A DNA stretch of 64,000 nt. Origin: Paraburkholderia elongata. Its GTDB lineage: Bacteria; Pseudomonadota; Gammaproteobacteria; Burkholderiales; Burkholderiaceae. Of the stretch, positions 16,992-26,194 are shown piece by piece. The stretch spans positions 1 to 64,000 of the forward strand of contig NZ_WOEZ01000146.1 of the NCBI RefSeq assembly GCF_013177735.1, given 5' to 3'. The translations under genes and the position numbers were made by a program. Below the pieces are notes generated by a model, which saw only the letters and a program-made list of their open reading frames with translations, searched no databases and was not told where the DNA came from. Each line of letters starts with the position of its first letter. Positions within the stretch are counted from its first letter, which is position 1.

Positions 16992-17116
16992 GGTTCCTGT
17001 TGCTTAGCGGTGTAGCGGACGGATTTCGCCTTCCACGTCCGGTGCGGCGGGTCGCCTGCACCTGGACTGTGCTCTCAGGCTCATTGCGGGTTTGATTCAG
17101 GCAGTGGATCGCCGGA

Positions 17117-18622
17117 TCAGTAGCTGATCCACGTCGTTTTTAGCCCCGTGTATTTGTCGAGTGCATGCAAGGACAGATCACGGCCGAACCCCGATTGACG
17201 GAAACCGCCAAACGGGGTTTGCGCGCTAAGTGCGTCGACGGTGTTGACGGAAACCGTGCCGGCACGCAAGCGTGACGCTACGCGATGTGCGCGTGACAGA
17301 CCGCCCGTCCAGACCGATGCGGCGAGTCCATAAATCGAATCGTTGGCGAGCGCGATCGCCTCGTCCTCGGTGTCGAATTTGAGAACCGACAGAACCGGCC
17401 CAAAGATTTCCTCTCGCGCAATCGGATCGCTTGCGTTCACATCGACAAAGATGGTCGGCTCGACGAAATATCCCTTGCCATTGACAAGCCGTGTTCCGCC
17501 GCCGGTCGCCAGCGTCGAGCTCGTGCGCCCCCGCTCGATCCATCCTTTTACCCGGTCGAACTGCGTACGGTCGACGATTGCACCCATGCCACTGGCAGGA
17601 TCAAGCGGGTCGCCCGGCATGAAGTCGAGCGAATGGGTGATCAGGCGATCGACAAACTCATCATGGATCGAGCGATGCACCAGCAGTCGCGAATTGGCCG
17701 AGCACACTTCGCCCTGGTTGAAGAAGATGCCGAAGCACGCTTTGCGGGCCGCAAGATCGAGATCGTCCGCGTCTTCGAAAACCAGATTCGGACTCTTGCC
17801 GCCGCATTCGAGCCAGACCTGCTTCATATTCGATTGCGCGGCGTATTCGAGAAATTTCTTGCCGACGGCCGTCGACCCCGTAAATGCCAGGACGTCGACG
17901 TCTGGATGCAATCCGAGCGCGCGTCCTGCCGTTTCCCCGAACCCGGGCACGACGTTCAGCACGCCCGGCGGCAGTCCAGCCTCGAGCGCGAGTTCGGCAA
18001 GACGCAGTGCAGACAGCGGCGATTGCTCCGCGGGCTTCAGCACGACGCTATTGCCGGCTGCAAGCGCAGGTGCAATTTTCCAGGCCACCATATCGAGCGG
18101 AAAATTCCACGGCACGACTGCGCCGACCACGCCGAGCGGCTCCCGCGTGACAACAGCGAGATTGCCCGGATCGGTCGACGCGACCTCGCCGTTCACTTTG
18201 TCGATCGCTTCGCCATACCAGCAGAACAGGCTGCTTGCGGCCGGCACGTCGATATTGAATGCGTCGGCCACGCGTTTGCCCATGTTGAGCGAGTCGAGCA
18301 GGGCAAGCTCTGCGCCGTGGGACGCAATCATTGCACCTAACCGGCACAGGACGCGCTTGCGTTCGGCCGGCGGACAACGCGACCAATGCCCTGCATCGAA
18401 CGAAACACGCGCAGCACGAACGGCGTAGTTGACATCTGCAATGCCACAGGATGCAACGTGGGCAATTACCGCCTCGGTCGCCGGATTGATCGCCTGGAAA
18501 GTCTCGCCGTTTTGAGCGTCCTTGAAGCGACCGTCAATGTGTGCCTGCGCGCGCGGGAGAACTTCTGCGGCCAGTCGCCGCCAGTCCATATAGTTGTGAA
18601 TATCAGCTGAAGAATGACTCAA
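17117..18622 (-). CDS. puuC: NAD(P)-dependent aldehyde dehydrogenase, aminobutyraldehyde type (PuuC-like)
   Basis: 501 residues. Oxyanion Asn173 in PWNFP, catalytic Glu272 in LECGGKSP and catalytic Cys307 in NQGEVCSANSR. Similar to PuuC/KauB-type enzymes that oxidise 4-aminobutanal or its gamma-glutamyl form to the acid. No glutamyl-putrescine synthetase (PuuA) is present nearby, so with the transaminase the simplest reading is putrescine to 4-aminobutanal to GABA. A 24-base dyad lies 20 bases upstream of its start codon. Confidence 0.85.
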   Translation of the reverse strand: MSHSSADIHNYMDWRRLAAEVLPRAQAHIDGRFKDAQNGETFQAINPATEAVIAHVASCGIADVNYAVRAARVSFDAGHWSRCPPAERKRVLCRLGAMIASHGAELALLDSLNMGKRVADAFNIDVPAASSLFCWYGEAIDKVNGEVASTDPGNLAVVTREPLGVVGAVVPWNFPLDMVAWKIAPALAAGNSVVLKPAEQSPLSALRLAELALEAGLPPGVLNVVPGFGETAGRALGLHPDVDVLAFTGSTAVGKKFLEYAAQSNMKQVWLECGGKSPNLVFEDADDLDLAARKACFGIFFNQGEVCSANSRLLVHRSIHDEFVDRLITHSLDFMPGDPLDPASGMGAIVDRTQFDRVKGWIERGRTSSTLATGGGTRLVNGKGYFVEPTIFVDVNASDPIAREEIFGPVLSVLKFDTEDEAIALANDSIYGLAASVWTGGLSRAHRVASRLRAGTVSVNTVDALSAQTPFGGFRQSGFGRDLSLHALDKYTGLKTTWISY

Positions 18623-18642
18623 GGAATAACTCCGGTCTGGCG

Positions 18643-18666
18643 ATGGGCAGGTCTACCTGCCCATCA
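18643..18666. promoter_or_regulatory. 24-bp palindrome upstream of puuC, candidate operator
   Basis: GATGGGCAGGT and its exact complement ACCTGCCCATC are separated by two bases. This perfect dyad lies 20 bases upstream of the puuC start within the 396-base divergent region before potF. The position fits a repressor operator, or a leader hairpin if transcribed. The protein that binds is unknown. Confidence 0.55.
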
Positions 18667-19018
18667 CGCGTATCAATGATCGAGACAGCTACTGCTCTAA
18701 AGCCGTACTGTCGATCAACAAAAAGGGACCGGAAAGAACAAATTTGCTCTTCATTGCATCTGTTTTTCCTATCCATTTCCAGAGTTGCATTCCCTTCTGA
18801 TCTTTTTCGAGGTTCCGTTGCTCGAACGCCGGAACAGATTGTGAACACACATTAGTAGGCGGGGAAGAACGAGACGATTTTGCATCTGAAAAAACTATCC
18901 ATAAGGTAGGAAAACTATTTTTATTCAATAAATGCGCGATGCTACGCTCCATCCGTCTCGTCCGGCAAGAGCACTGACAGACGCTCGCACCGGCTTCTTT
19001 TCTTACTAGGGGAACATC
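18667..19018. promoter_or_regulatory. A+T-rich divergent control region upstream of potF
   Basis: Markedly more A+T-rich than neighbouring DNA, especially 18700-18790 and 18880-18940, and free of convincing coding sequence. Repeated words include TTGCATCTG (18756 area and 18880 area) and AAAACTAT (twice in 18890-18920). AGGGGAAC precedes the potF ATG. It probably holds the potF promoter and regulator sites. Confidence 0.45.
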
Positions 19019-20152
19019 ATGAGCGCTTGTCATTCTGGACGTCATCTTCGCCGTGCAACCGCGGCGGCCGCGCTACTCGCCTTCACCAGCCTCTGCGGGC
19101 TGTCGGTCGCGCCGGCGCTGGCGGCCGACACGGAGCTGAATGTGTACAACTGGTCGGACTATATCGCCAAGGACACGGTTCCGAACTTCGAGAAGCAGAG
19201 CGGTATCCACGTGAAGTACGACAACTACGACAGCGACGACACGTTGCAGGCCAAGCTGCTGGCCGGCAGTTCCGGCTATGACATCGTCGTACCGACATCG
19301 AACTACATGGCCAAGCAGATTCAGGCCGGCGTGTATCAGAAGCTCGACAAGACGAAACTCCCCAATCTCGCCAACCTGGATCCCACGTTGATGAAGATCA
19401 TCAGTGAGGCTGATCCGGGCAATCAGTACGGTGCGCCCTACGCCTACGGCACCGACGGCATCGGCTACAACGTGCAGGCCGTGCAGAAAGCCCTGGGTGC
19501 GGATGCTCCTGTTGACAGTTGGGCGCTGGTGCTTGACCCGGCGTACGTCTCCAAGTTGAAGAGTTGCGGCGTGTCGTTCCTCGATCAGCCCGTCGACGTG
19601 TTCGCCGCCACGCTTCAATACATGCACAAGGACCCGAACAGCACCAGTCCAGGCGACTATCAGGCCGCCTTCGAAGTGCTGAAGAAGGTTCGTCCGTACA
19701 TCACACAGTTCAACTCGTCGGGCTACATTAACGACCTCGCGAACAACGACATTTGCGTCACGCTCGGCTGGTCGGGCGACGTCGGCATCGCGCACCGCCG
19801 TGCGGTGGAAGCCAAGCGTTCATACGAGATCAAGTTCGACAACGTGAAGGAAGGTGGCCTGGTGTGGTTCGACGTGATGGTGATCCCGAAGGATGCGCCG
19901 CACTCCGAAGCGGCGCTCGCGTGGATCAATTACATCGAGGACCCGAAAGTTAACGCGGCCATTACCAACGAGGTTTTCTATCCGACCGCCAATGTCCCCG
20001 CACGCCAGTTCGTCACACCGGCCGTTTTGCATGACCAGGGCGTGTACCCATCGGCGGATGTGCTGAAGAAGATGACCCTGTTGAAGCCCTTGCCGACTGA
20101 CATCCTTCGGCTTGAAAACCGCCTCTGGGCCCAGCTTAAAACAGGCCACTAA
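19019..20152 (+). CDS. potF: Putrescine-binding periplasmic protein
   Basis: Substrate-binding protein of the PotFGHI importer. 377 residues with a signal peptide (cleavage probably after PALA at 35). The mature protein begins DTELNVYNWSDYIAKDTVPNFEKQSG, closely matching PotF/PotD, followed by LLAGSSGYDIVVPTSNYMAKQI and the C-terminal ENRLWAQLKTGH. The AGGGGAAC ribosome binding site is strong. A stable hairpin between this gene and potG could allow excess production of the binding protein. Confidence 0.93.
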   Translation: MSACHSGRHLRRATAAAALLAFTSLCGLSVAPALAADTELNVYNWSDYIAKDTVPNFEKQSGIHVKYDNYDSDDTLQAKLLAGSSGYDIVVPTSNYMAKQIQAGVYQKLDKTKLPNLANLDPTLMKIISEADPGNQYGAPYAYGTDGIGYNVQAVQKALGADAPVDSWALVLDPAYVSKLKSCGVSFLDQPVDVFAATLQYMHKDPNSTSPGDYQAAFEVLKKVRPYITQFNSSGYINDLANNDICVTLGWSGDVGIAHRRAVEAKRSYEIKFDNVKEGGLVWFDVMVIPKDAPHSEAALAWINYIEDPKVNAAITNEVFYPTANVPARQFVTPAVLHDQGVYPSADVLKKMTLLKPLPTDILRLENRLWAQLKTGH

Positions 20153-20191
20153 ACCGTTATCCACGGCAAACAAGCTCATCGAAGCCTTCGC

Positions 20192-20215
20192 GGCAGGGGT
20201 CGCTTGACCCCTGCC
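20192..20215 (+). terminator. Hairpin between potF and potG
   Basis: GGCAGGGGTC-GCTT-GACCCCTGCC is a perfect ten-base-pair stem with a four-base loop. There is no T tract. It lies 40 bases after the potF stop. In ABC operons such structures often cause partial termination or protect the upstream mRNA, raising the ratio of binding protein to membrane components. Confidence 0.6.
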
Positions 20216-20371
20216 CGCCTGAAGTAAGCAGCACGGTAGTCAGCCTGCGCGCTTTCAGGGTCGCACCTGCGCGCAGTCCCATGTTTCCCGATCGCAGCGC
20301 ATTCTGCGAGCCGCTCCCAGCGTCTCGTATGGAGACACTTGCGCTCGCGATCCGCAAGGAATGGTTACATC

Positions 20372-21535
20372 ATGAACTCGACGACATTAAATAGCGTAGC
20401 CGGCGCCACCCAGATGGCCCGCCCCGCCCCGACGACTAAATCGAAATCGGACGAATTCGTTCGCATCGAAAATGTCGTGAAAAAATTCGGCGACAGTACC
20501 GCTGTCAATAACGTCAACCTGAACATCGCGAAGAACGAACTGTTCGCGCTGCTCGGCAGTTCAGGCTGCGGAAAATCCACGCTCCTGCGCATGCTCGCCG
20601 GACTGGAAACGGTCACCTCCGGGCGCATTTTCGTCGACGGCGAAGATCTCGCTGCGATGCCGCCGTACAAACGCCCGGTCAACATGATGTTCCAGTCGTA
20701 TGCGTTGTTCCCGCATATGAGCGTCGAAGCGAATATCGCGTTCGGCCTCAAGCAGGAAGGCACGCCGAAGAACGAGATCAAGGAACGTGTTGCCGACGCG
20801 CTCAATCTCGTGCAGATGAGCAAATATGCGCAGCGCAAGCCGCATCAGCTCTCTGGCGGCCAGCAGCAGCGTGTGGCGCTGGCCCGTTCGCTCGTCAAAC
20901 GGCCCAAGCTGCTGTTGCTCGACGAGCCCATGTCCGCGCTCGACAAACAGATCCGCCAGAAAACGCAGCTCGAGCTGGTGAACATCATCGAGAAAGTCGA
21001 CGTGACCTGCGTGATGGTGACGCACGATCAGGAAGAAGCGATGACGATGGCAGGCCGCATCGCGGTCATGAGCGAAGGCCACATCGTGCAGATCGGCTCT
21101 CCGAGCCAGGTGTACGAGTTTCCGAATAGCCGCTTCTCGGCCGAGTTCATCGGCTCGACCAACCTGTTCGAAGGTACCGTGGTCGCGGATGAACCGGACC
21201 ACATCTTCGTCGAAAGCGAAGACCTCGAATCGCGCATTTACGTGAGCCACGGCATTACCGGACCGCTCGGCATGCCGGTGGGCATCTCGGTGCGCCCGGA
21301 GCGCGTGAAGGTCTCGCTCGACAAGCCCTCCACGCCGAACAACTGGGCGCGCGGCGTGGTTTCGGATGTTGCCTACATGGGCAGTTATTCGCTGTACCAC
21401 GTACGCCTCGCGAGCGGCAAAACCGTCGTGTCGAATCTGTCCAGTTCGCACCTGATGAGCGAAGGTGCCCCTTCCTATAACGACGACGTGTTCGTCTACT
21501 GGTCGCCGGCTAGCGGCGTGGTGCTGACGCAATGA
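20372..21535 (+). CDS. potG: Putrescine ABC transporter ATP-binding protein
   Basis: 387 residues. Walker A GSSGCGKST at 62-70, Q-loop FQSYALFPH at 107-115, signature LSGGQQQR at 160-167, Walker B LLLLDEP, and a C-terminal TOBE region (ISVRPERVKVS). The ATG at 20372 has AAGGA upstream; the longer frame would add 11 residues with no support. It overlaps potH by four bases (ATGA). Energises polyamine uptake at the inner membrane. Confidence 0.93.
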   Translation: MNSTTLNSVAGATQMARPAPTTKSKSDEFVRIENVVKKFGDSTAVNNVNLNIAKNELFALLGSSGCGKSTLLRMLAGLETVTSGRIFVDGEDLAAMPPYKRPVNMMFQSYALFPHMSVEANIAFGLKQEGTPKNEIKERVADALNLVQMSKYAQRKPHQLSGGQQQRVALARSLVKRPKLLLLDEPMSALDKQIRQKTQLELVNIIEKVDVTCVMVTHDQEEAMTMAGRIAVMSEGHIVQIGSPSQVYEFPNSRFSAEFIGSTNLFEGTVVADEPDHIFVESEDLESRIYVSHGITGPLGMPVGISVRPERVKVSLDKPSTPNNWARGVVSDVAYMGSYSLYHVRLASGKTVVSNLSSSHLMSEGAPSYNDDVFVYWSPASGVVLTQ

Positions 21536-22506
21536 GCAATCCCACACCCTCCTCCCCCGCGGCGCTCGGCGCGCCGTCCGGCAGCCGTCTGCTCGGCTCG
21601 CTGAAAAAACGCCTCTTCATGCTGTTGCCGTCGGGACGAACAACGGTCATCGGTGTGCCGTTCATCTGGCTTGCCGTTTTCTTCGCCGTTCCGTTCGTAC
21701 TGGTGCTGAAGATCAGTTTCACCGACTCGCGGCTTGGCATCCCGCCGTACACCGATCTCCTCAGTGCGAAGGATGGCGTGCTCCACGTGGTCATGCAGCT
21801 GGGGCACTACGCGTTCCTGTTGCAGGATGACCTGTATGTGGCCACGTATATCAGTTCGCTGAAGATGGCTGCGGTTTCGACCCTCTGCTGCCTGTTGATC
21901 GGCTATCCGGTTGCGTACTACATCGCACGCTCGGAGCCCGCGAAGCGCAACCTGCTGATGATGGGCGTCATGCTGCCGTTCTGGACGTCGTTCCTGATTC
22001 GCGTGTACGCATGGATCGGCATTCTGAAAGACGACGGCCTCCTTAACCACACGCTGATGGCCATCGGCATGATCCATTCGCCGTTGCGGCTTTATCACAC
22101 GGATATCGGCGTCTATATCGGCATGGTCTATTCGTATCTGCCGTTCATGGTGATGCCGCTGTATGCCCACCTGGTGAAGTTGGACCTCACGCTGCTCGAA
22201 GCCGCTTACGACCTCGGCTGCAAACCGTGGACCGCGTTCACGCGTATCACGTTGCCGCTATCGAAGAACGGCATTATCGCCGGCAGCCTGCTGGTGTTCA
22301 TTCCGGCGGTGGGCGAGTACGTGATTCCCGAACTGCTGGGCGGCGCCGACACGCTGATGATCGGCCGCGTGATGTGGAATGAGTTCTTCAACGACATGGA
22401 CTGGCCGATGGCATCCGCCGTGACGGTCGCGATGGTTCTGCTGCTGCTCGTGCCGATGGCCGTGTTCCAGTACTACCAGGTCAAGGAACTGGAAGGTGCG
22501 AAATGA
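21532..22506 (+). CDS. potH: Putrescine ABC transporter permease
   Basis: 324 residues with an N-terminal helix (TTVIGVPFIWLAVFFAVPFV) and about five further membrane segments. The inner-membrane permease EAA loop is seen as LLEAAYDLGCKPWTAFTRITLPLSK. Overlaps both potG and potI by four bases, so the three are translationally coupled. Confidence 0.93.
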   Translation: MSNPTPSSPAALGAPSGSRLLGSLKKRLFMLLPSGRTTVIGVPFIWLAVFFAVPFVLVLKISFTDSRLGIPPYTDLLSAKDGVLHVVMQLGHYAFLLQDDLYVATYISSLKMAAVSTLCCLLIGYPVAYYIARSEPAKRNLLMMGVMLPFWTSFLIRVYAWIGILKDDGLLNHTLMAIGMIHSPLRLYHTDIGVYIGMVYSYLPFMVMPLYAHLVKLDLTLLEAAYDLGCKPWTAFTRITLPLSKNGIIAGSLLVFIPAVGEYVIPELLGGADTLMIGRVMWNEFFNDMDWPMASAVTVAMVLLLLVPMAVFQYYQVKELEGAK

Positions 22507-23414
22507 TCAAACCGAATAAACCTCTTTCGATCGGCATGCTGACGTTCGGATTCCTGTTTCTGTACATCCCGATCATCAGTCTCGTCGTGTTCTCGTTCAA
22601 CGAGTCGAAGCTCGTCACGGTCTGGTCCGGCTTCTCGCTGAAATGGTATGCCGCACTGCTGCAGGACGAGGAGCTGCTTACCGCCGCTTGGTTGTCCTTG
22701 AAGATCGGTCTGATGACGGCGTGCGCGTCGGTCGTGATCGGTACGTGGGCCGGCTTCGTGCTGGCCCGGTTCGGGCGCTTTCGCGGCTTCACGCTGTTCG
22801 CCGGGATGATCAACGCGCCGCTCGTGATTCCGGAAGTGATTCAGGGCATTTCACTGCTGCTGCTGTTCGTGGCGATGGAACAGATGCTCGGCTGGCCGAA
22901 GGGCCGCGGCGTCGTCACGATGTGGATCGGTCACGTGATGCTGTGCGTGTCCTATGTGGCAATCATCGTGCAGTCACGCGTGAAGGAGTTGAACCGATCG
23001 CTCGAAGAAGCCGCCCTCAACCTGGGCGCCACACCGCTCAAGGTGTTTTTCGTTATCACGTTGCCGCTGATCTCGCAGGCACTGATGTCCGGCTGGCTGC
23101 TGTCGTTCACGCTGTCGATCGACGACCTCGTGCTCTCCGCGTTCCTGTCGGGTCCGGGCTCCACCACGCTGCCGCTCGTCGTGTTCTCGCGTGTGCGCCT
23201 CGGCCTGAATCCGGAAATGAACGCACTGGCGACGATCTTCATCAGTCTGGTGACGATTGGCGTGGTCAGCGTGAATACGCTGCTGGTTGCCAAGGAACGT
23301 AAGCGCCTGCGCGATATGCAAGCGGCGTTGACCGTGGCCGAAGCCGCCGATGCAGCTCCCGCTGCGCCACAACCCGTAACGTCGCGGAAGTCGCTCGATA
23401 CGGCAAGCGCATAA
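22503..23414 (+). CDS. potI: Putrescine ABC transporter permease
   Basis: 303 residues, about six membrane segments. EAA loop SLEEAALNLGATPLKVFFVITLPLI; FNESKLVTVWSGFSLKWY near the N-terminus is typical of PotI/PotC. The last 35 residues are Ala/Pro-rich and cytoplasmic. Second subunit of the membrane pore, overlapping potH by four bases. The DUF3138 gene follows 38 bases after it. Confidence 0.93.
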   Translation: MIKPNKPLSIGMLTFGFLFLYIPIISLVVFSFNESKLVTVWSGFSLKWYAALLQDEELLTAAWLSLKIGLMTACASVVIGTWAGFVLARFGRFRGFTLFAGMINAPLVIPEVIQGISLLLLFVAMEQMLGWPKGRGVVTMWIGHVMLCVSYVAIIVQSRVKELNRSLEEAALNLGATPLKVFFVITLPLISQALMSGWLLSFTLSIDDLVLSAFLSGPGSTTLPLVVFSRVRLGLNPEMNALATIFISLVTIGVVSVNTLLVAKERKRLRDMQAALTVAEAADAAPAAPQPVTSRKSLDTASA

Positions 23415-23452
23415 GAAGTCCTTTTGCAATACGACCAATAAGGAGAATTTGC

Positions 23453-25021
23453 ATGAGAAAGAAGCTCATCTGTCTGTTGGTGGCGGGGAGTTTGCCAGGC
23501 TTTGCCATGGCAGATGCCACCAGCGACCAGATCAAGGCGCTCCAGGCCCAGCTCAACGCACTGCAGAAGGAGGTGAAGCAGTTGCGCTCGGAAGTTGCCA
23601 GCAAGCCTAAAGCGGCGGCGGCGACGGCGGCCCCTGCCCCGGCAGTGGTGGCCGCGCCGGTCGACATTTCCTCGCCGGATTACGGCAAGGCGCAAGCGAC
23701 GCTGACCAACGATCAGGTCGATTCGATGAAGCAGCAGATCGCCAATCAGCAGTTGAAGGTCGATTCGCTGGTGGACGCGGCGAACACGGGGCCGATCGCG
23801 GGCTTGTCGGTGACGGGCTATATCGATCCGACCTACATCTATAACCGCGCACAGAGCAGCTCGTCGTTCCTGTTCGCGAACCACGAGAGCAGCTACAACT
23901 ACTTCAACAGCACGTTCGGCGATCTGTACCTCGACATCAAGAAGACCTTCGGTGTTGGCCCGATGGCGCCGTCGGCCGAAATCACCCTGATGCCGAACCG
24001 CGGCAACGGTATTACGCTGCTGACGAACGAGCATGGCAACATCGGCAACAACATCCTGAACACGGCGGTCGTCAATGTGCCGATCACGGCGACCACGACG
24101 TTCGTGGCCGGTTTGATTCCGAGCTTCGGCGGCTACGAAGTGCAGCAGTCGAACCAGATGCTCACGCTCACGCACAACCTGCTGTATGACTTCTCGGATC
24201 CGGGCAGCTACATCGGGGCCGGTGCGAACTACACGTCGGGCAACTGGGCGTGGAAGTTCTTCCTCGGCAACGAGCAGTACCGCACGTACGGCGCGACCAC
24301 GCAGATCGGCACCAACGCGCTGGGCGATCCGATCACGACCAGCAACAAGATCCCGACCTTCACGGCGCGTACGGACTACACGTGGTCGAGCGCACTGGAT
24401 ATCGGGGCGTCGTTCAATATCGGGCGTCAGACGCTGGCTAGCGCAATCAATCCGGCCACCGGCACGGTCTCTTACGGCGTAGGCGGCAACTCGCCTAGCG
24501 CGGGCGGTACGTTCTTCTTCGGCGAAGCCGACCTGACCTACACCCTCGCCGACGTGCAGTACAACGCCGAAGTCGACTACGGACAGCAGCAGAACGCCGC
24601 GTTCAACGGTGGCCAGGCGCAGTGGTACGGCCTCTCGCTGCTCGCGCACCGCAAGTTCAGTCTGCCGATGGTGGGCCGTATGGGCGTGACCGCCCGCTAC
24701 GACGTGCTCGTCGACAGCAAGAACGGCGGCGGTGGTGGCGGCATCGCGCTGAACGCGAACGGTATGGATACGGCTGACGGCTTCGGCATCGGCGCGGACT
24801 GCCTCGCCAATTCGAAGGCCGGTGGCGGCTTTGGCTTCGAGTGCAAGGGTGCCACCCGTCAGGACGTTTCGCTCGACCTGTTGTTCTACCCGACCCAGCA
24901 GATCACGGTCAAGGTGGAATACCGTCACGACTGGGCGAACAAGCAGGTGTTCCTGAAGAACGACGGTTCGTACGGCAAGTCCAACGACCTGCTCGCGACG
25001 CAGTTCATCTACTCGTTCTAA
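23453..25021 (+). CDS. DUF3138-type outer-membrane protein, probable porin
   Basis: 522 residues. Signal peptide MRKKLICLLVAGSLPGFAMA; a coiled-coil stretch at about 24-48 (IKALQAQLNALQKEVKQLRSEV) as in trimeric porins; an Ala/Pro linker; then alternating beta segments and a C-terminal aromatic residue (FIYSF), the usual outer-membrane barrel end. Strong AAGGAG ribosome binding site. It lies 38 bases after potI and before a hairpin terminator, so it is probably co-transcribed with the transporter and may let polyamines cross the outer membrane. That function is inferred from position. Confidence 0.8.
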   Translation: MRKKLICLLVAGSLPGFAMADATSDQIKALQAQLNALQKEVKQLRSEVASKPKAAAATAAPAPAVVAAPVDISSPDYGKAQATLTNDQVDSMKQQIANQQLKVDSLVDAANTGPIAGLSVTGYIDPTYIYNRAQSSSSFLFANHESSYNYFNSTFGDLYLDIKKTFGVGPMAPSAEITLMPNRGNGITLLTNEHGNIGNNILNTAVVNVPITATTTFVAGLIPSFGGYEVQQSNQMLTLTHNLLYDFSDPGSYIGAGANYTSGNWAWKFFLGNEQYRTYGATTQIGTNALGDPITTSNKIPTFTARTDYTWSSALDIGASFNIGRQTLASAINPATGTVSYGVGGNSPSAGGTFFFGEADLTYTLADVQYNAEVDYGQQQNAAFNGGQAQWYGLSLLAHRKFSLPMVGRMGVTARYDVLVDSKNGGGGGGIALNANGMDTADGFGIGADCLANSKAGGGFGFECKGATRQDVSLDLLFYPTQQITVKVEYRHDWANKQVFLKNDGSYGKSNDLLATQFIYSF

Positions 25022-25047
25022 CGCCTTGCGTTGAAGTGTCGAAGTAA

Positions 25048-25077
25048 GGAGCCCGTCGACAGACGTCGTCGGGCTCC
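25048..25077. terminator. Hairpin terminator shared by convergent genes
   Basis: GGAGCCCG (25048-25055) pairs with CGGGCTCC (25070-25077), and an inner CGAC/GTCG extends the stem. It lies between the DUF3138 stop and the convergent LysR stop. No T run. Confidence 0.6.
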
Positions 25078-25088
25078 AGCGCAAAAGG

Positions 25089-26015
25089 TCAGCGCTTCGC
25101 GTGCTGCTTTTTTATCTGCGCTTCACAGAAAGCCGTGAAATGCCGCACAACCTGTCTCGGCTTCATGTTGCGCGACTGTGCAATGCCCAACGTGACTGCT
25201 GTCACGTCGTCCTTGAACCGCTTGACGACGAAATCCTCACCGTCCACGGTATGGGTCGATTTGAGCGGAAAGTTCAGGATGCTGTATCCCAGACCGTTCG
25301 CCACCATACCGCGTACCACCTCGGGTTGTGCGGACTTGAACGTCGGGACCGGACGCTCGCCCACCGCGTCGAACAGCGCCGCAAAATATTCGCGGCTATG
25401 GGGCAGGTCGAGCATCACGTAGGGCTCCCCCACGAGATTCGCGAGCGCGATCGAGCGATGCTGGGCCAGATGGTGGGTTTTCGGCAAGATGGCGTACGGC
25501 GGCAGCGTCAGCATCGGCAGGAATTCAATGTCGTCGGTCAGATCAATGCTGTAGGTCAGCGCGAGGTCAAGCGATCCGTCGTGCAGGCCCGTGAACAAAT
25601 CTTCCTGATGCGCCTCCAGCGTCTGGAATACGACGCCGGCATGTTGAGCGACAAAGCGGCTGATGAGGCCCGGCAGCAACGGCGGGGCAAGCGAGACCAG
25701 GCAGCCGAGCGCGATGCCGCCCGATATGCCGGTGTCCATCCCGCGTGCAGCAACCTGCAGTTCCTCCGCATTCTTTAGCAGGTCACGCGTCTTGCCGAGC
25801 ATCTCGCGCCCGGCCTGGGTCAGGGAAAGTCCGGAGGCGTGGTGACGGATGAACAGTTGCACACCAAAAGACTCCTCCAACTCAGCAATCGCGGTAGAAA
25901 TCGAGGGCTGCGAGATGTGCAGGACTTTTGATGCGCCGGTAAATGACAGCGCTTCTGCCGTCACGACAAAGTATCGCAGCTGGCGCAGCGAATACCGAAG
26001 CAGTGGGCTTTCCAT
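25089..26015 (-). CDS. LysR-family transcriptional regulator
   Basis: 308 residues. The N-terminal winged HTH (9-66) has LRYFVVTAEALSFTGASKVLHISQPSISTAIAELEESFG; the C-terminal effector domain is periplasmic-binding-protein-like. It is divergent from the flavin monooxygenase gene with a GCAT-N11-ATGC box between them, so it most likely controls the 26195-29826 cassette. The convergent pot operon is another possible target, less likely by geometry. Confidence 0.92.
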   Translation of the reverse strand: MESPLLRYSLRQLRYFVVTAEALSFTGASKVLHISQPSISTAIAELEESFGVQLFIRHHASGLSLTQAGREMLGKTRDLLKNAEELQVAARGMDTGISGGIALGCLVSLAPPLLPGLISRFVAQHAGVVFQTLEAHQEDLFTGLHDGSLDLALTYSIDLTDDIEFLPMLTLPPYAILPKTHHLAQHRSIALANLVGEPYVMLDLPHSREYFAALFDAVGERPVPTFKSAQPEVVRGMVANGLGYSILNFPLKSTHTVDGEDFVVKRFKDDVTAVTLGIAQSRNMKPRQVVRHFTAFCEAQIKKQHAKR

Positions 26016-26093
26016 TGAACTGTTCCCATGAGAAAAATCATTCTGGAGGCGCCTGGCACGGCGCTCGGTCTCATGCTGATTATCTCGCTGTTT

Positions 26094-26112
26094 GCATAGT
26101 TAAAACAGATGC
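26094..26112. promoter_or_regulatory. Candidate LysR box GCAT-N11-ATGC
   Basis: An inverted repeat of the T-N11-A type (GCAT, 11 bases, ATGC) lies in the 179-base region between the LysR gene and the monooxygenase. An imperfect partner, GCATTTTTTAAATATG, begins about three bases beyond it. This is the standard layout for LysR auto-control and divergent activation. Confidence 0.5.
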
Positions 26113-26194
26113 CTTGCATTTTTTAAATATGTTTCTCGGATGGTGTGTTTCCGCGTAGATTTCCTTCATCAGTGGATCTTGGAAGGAGATAGCC

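Noticed and set aside
22952..25084. 710-codon minus-strand open frame opposite potI and the DUF3138 gene
   Set aside because: It is an antisense shadow of two well-supported genes, rich in Arg/Val/His as GC-rich shadow frames are, with no domain.
26054..26070. Sigma-54 promoter (TGGCACG) before the monooxygenase
   Set aside because: The -24-like half matches, but the position where TTGC is needed reads TCGG.
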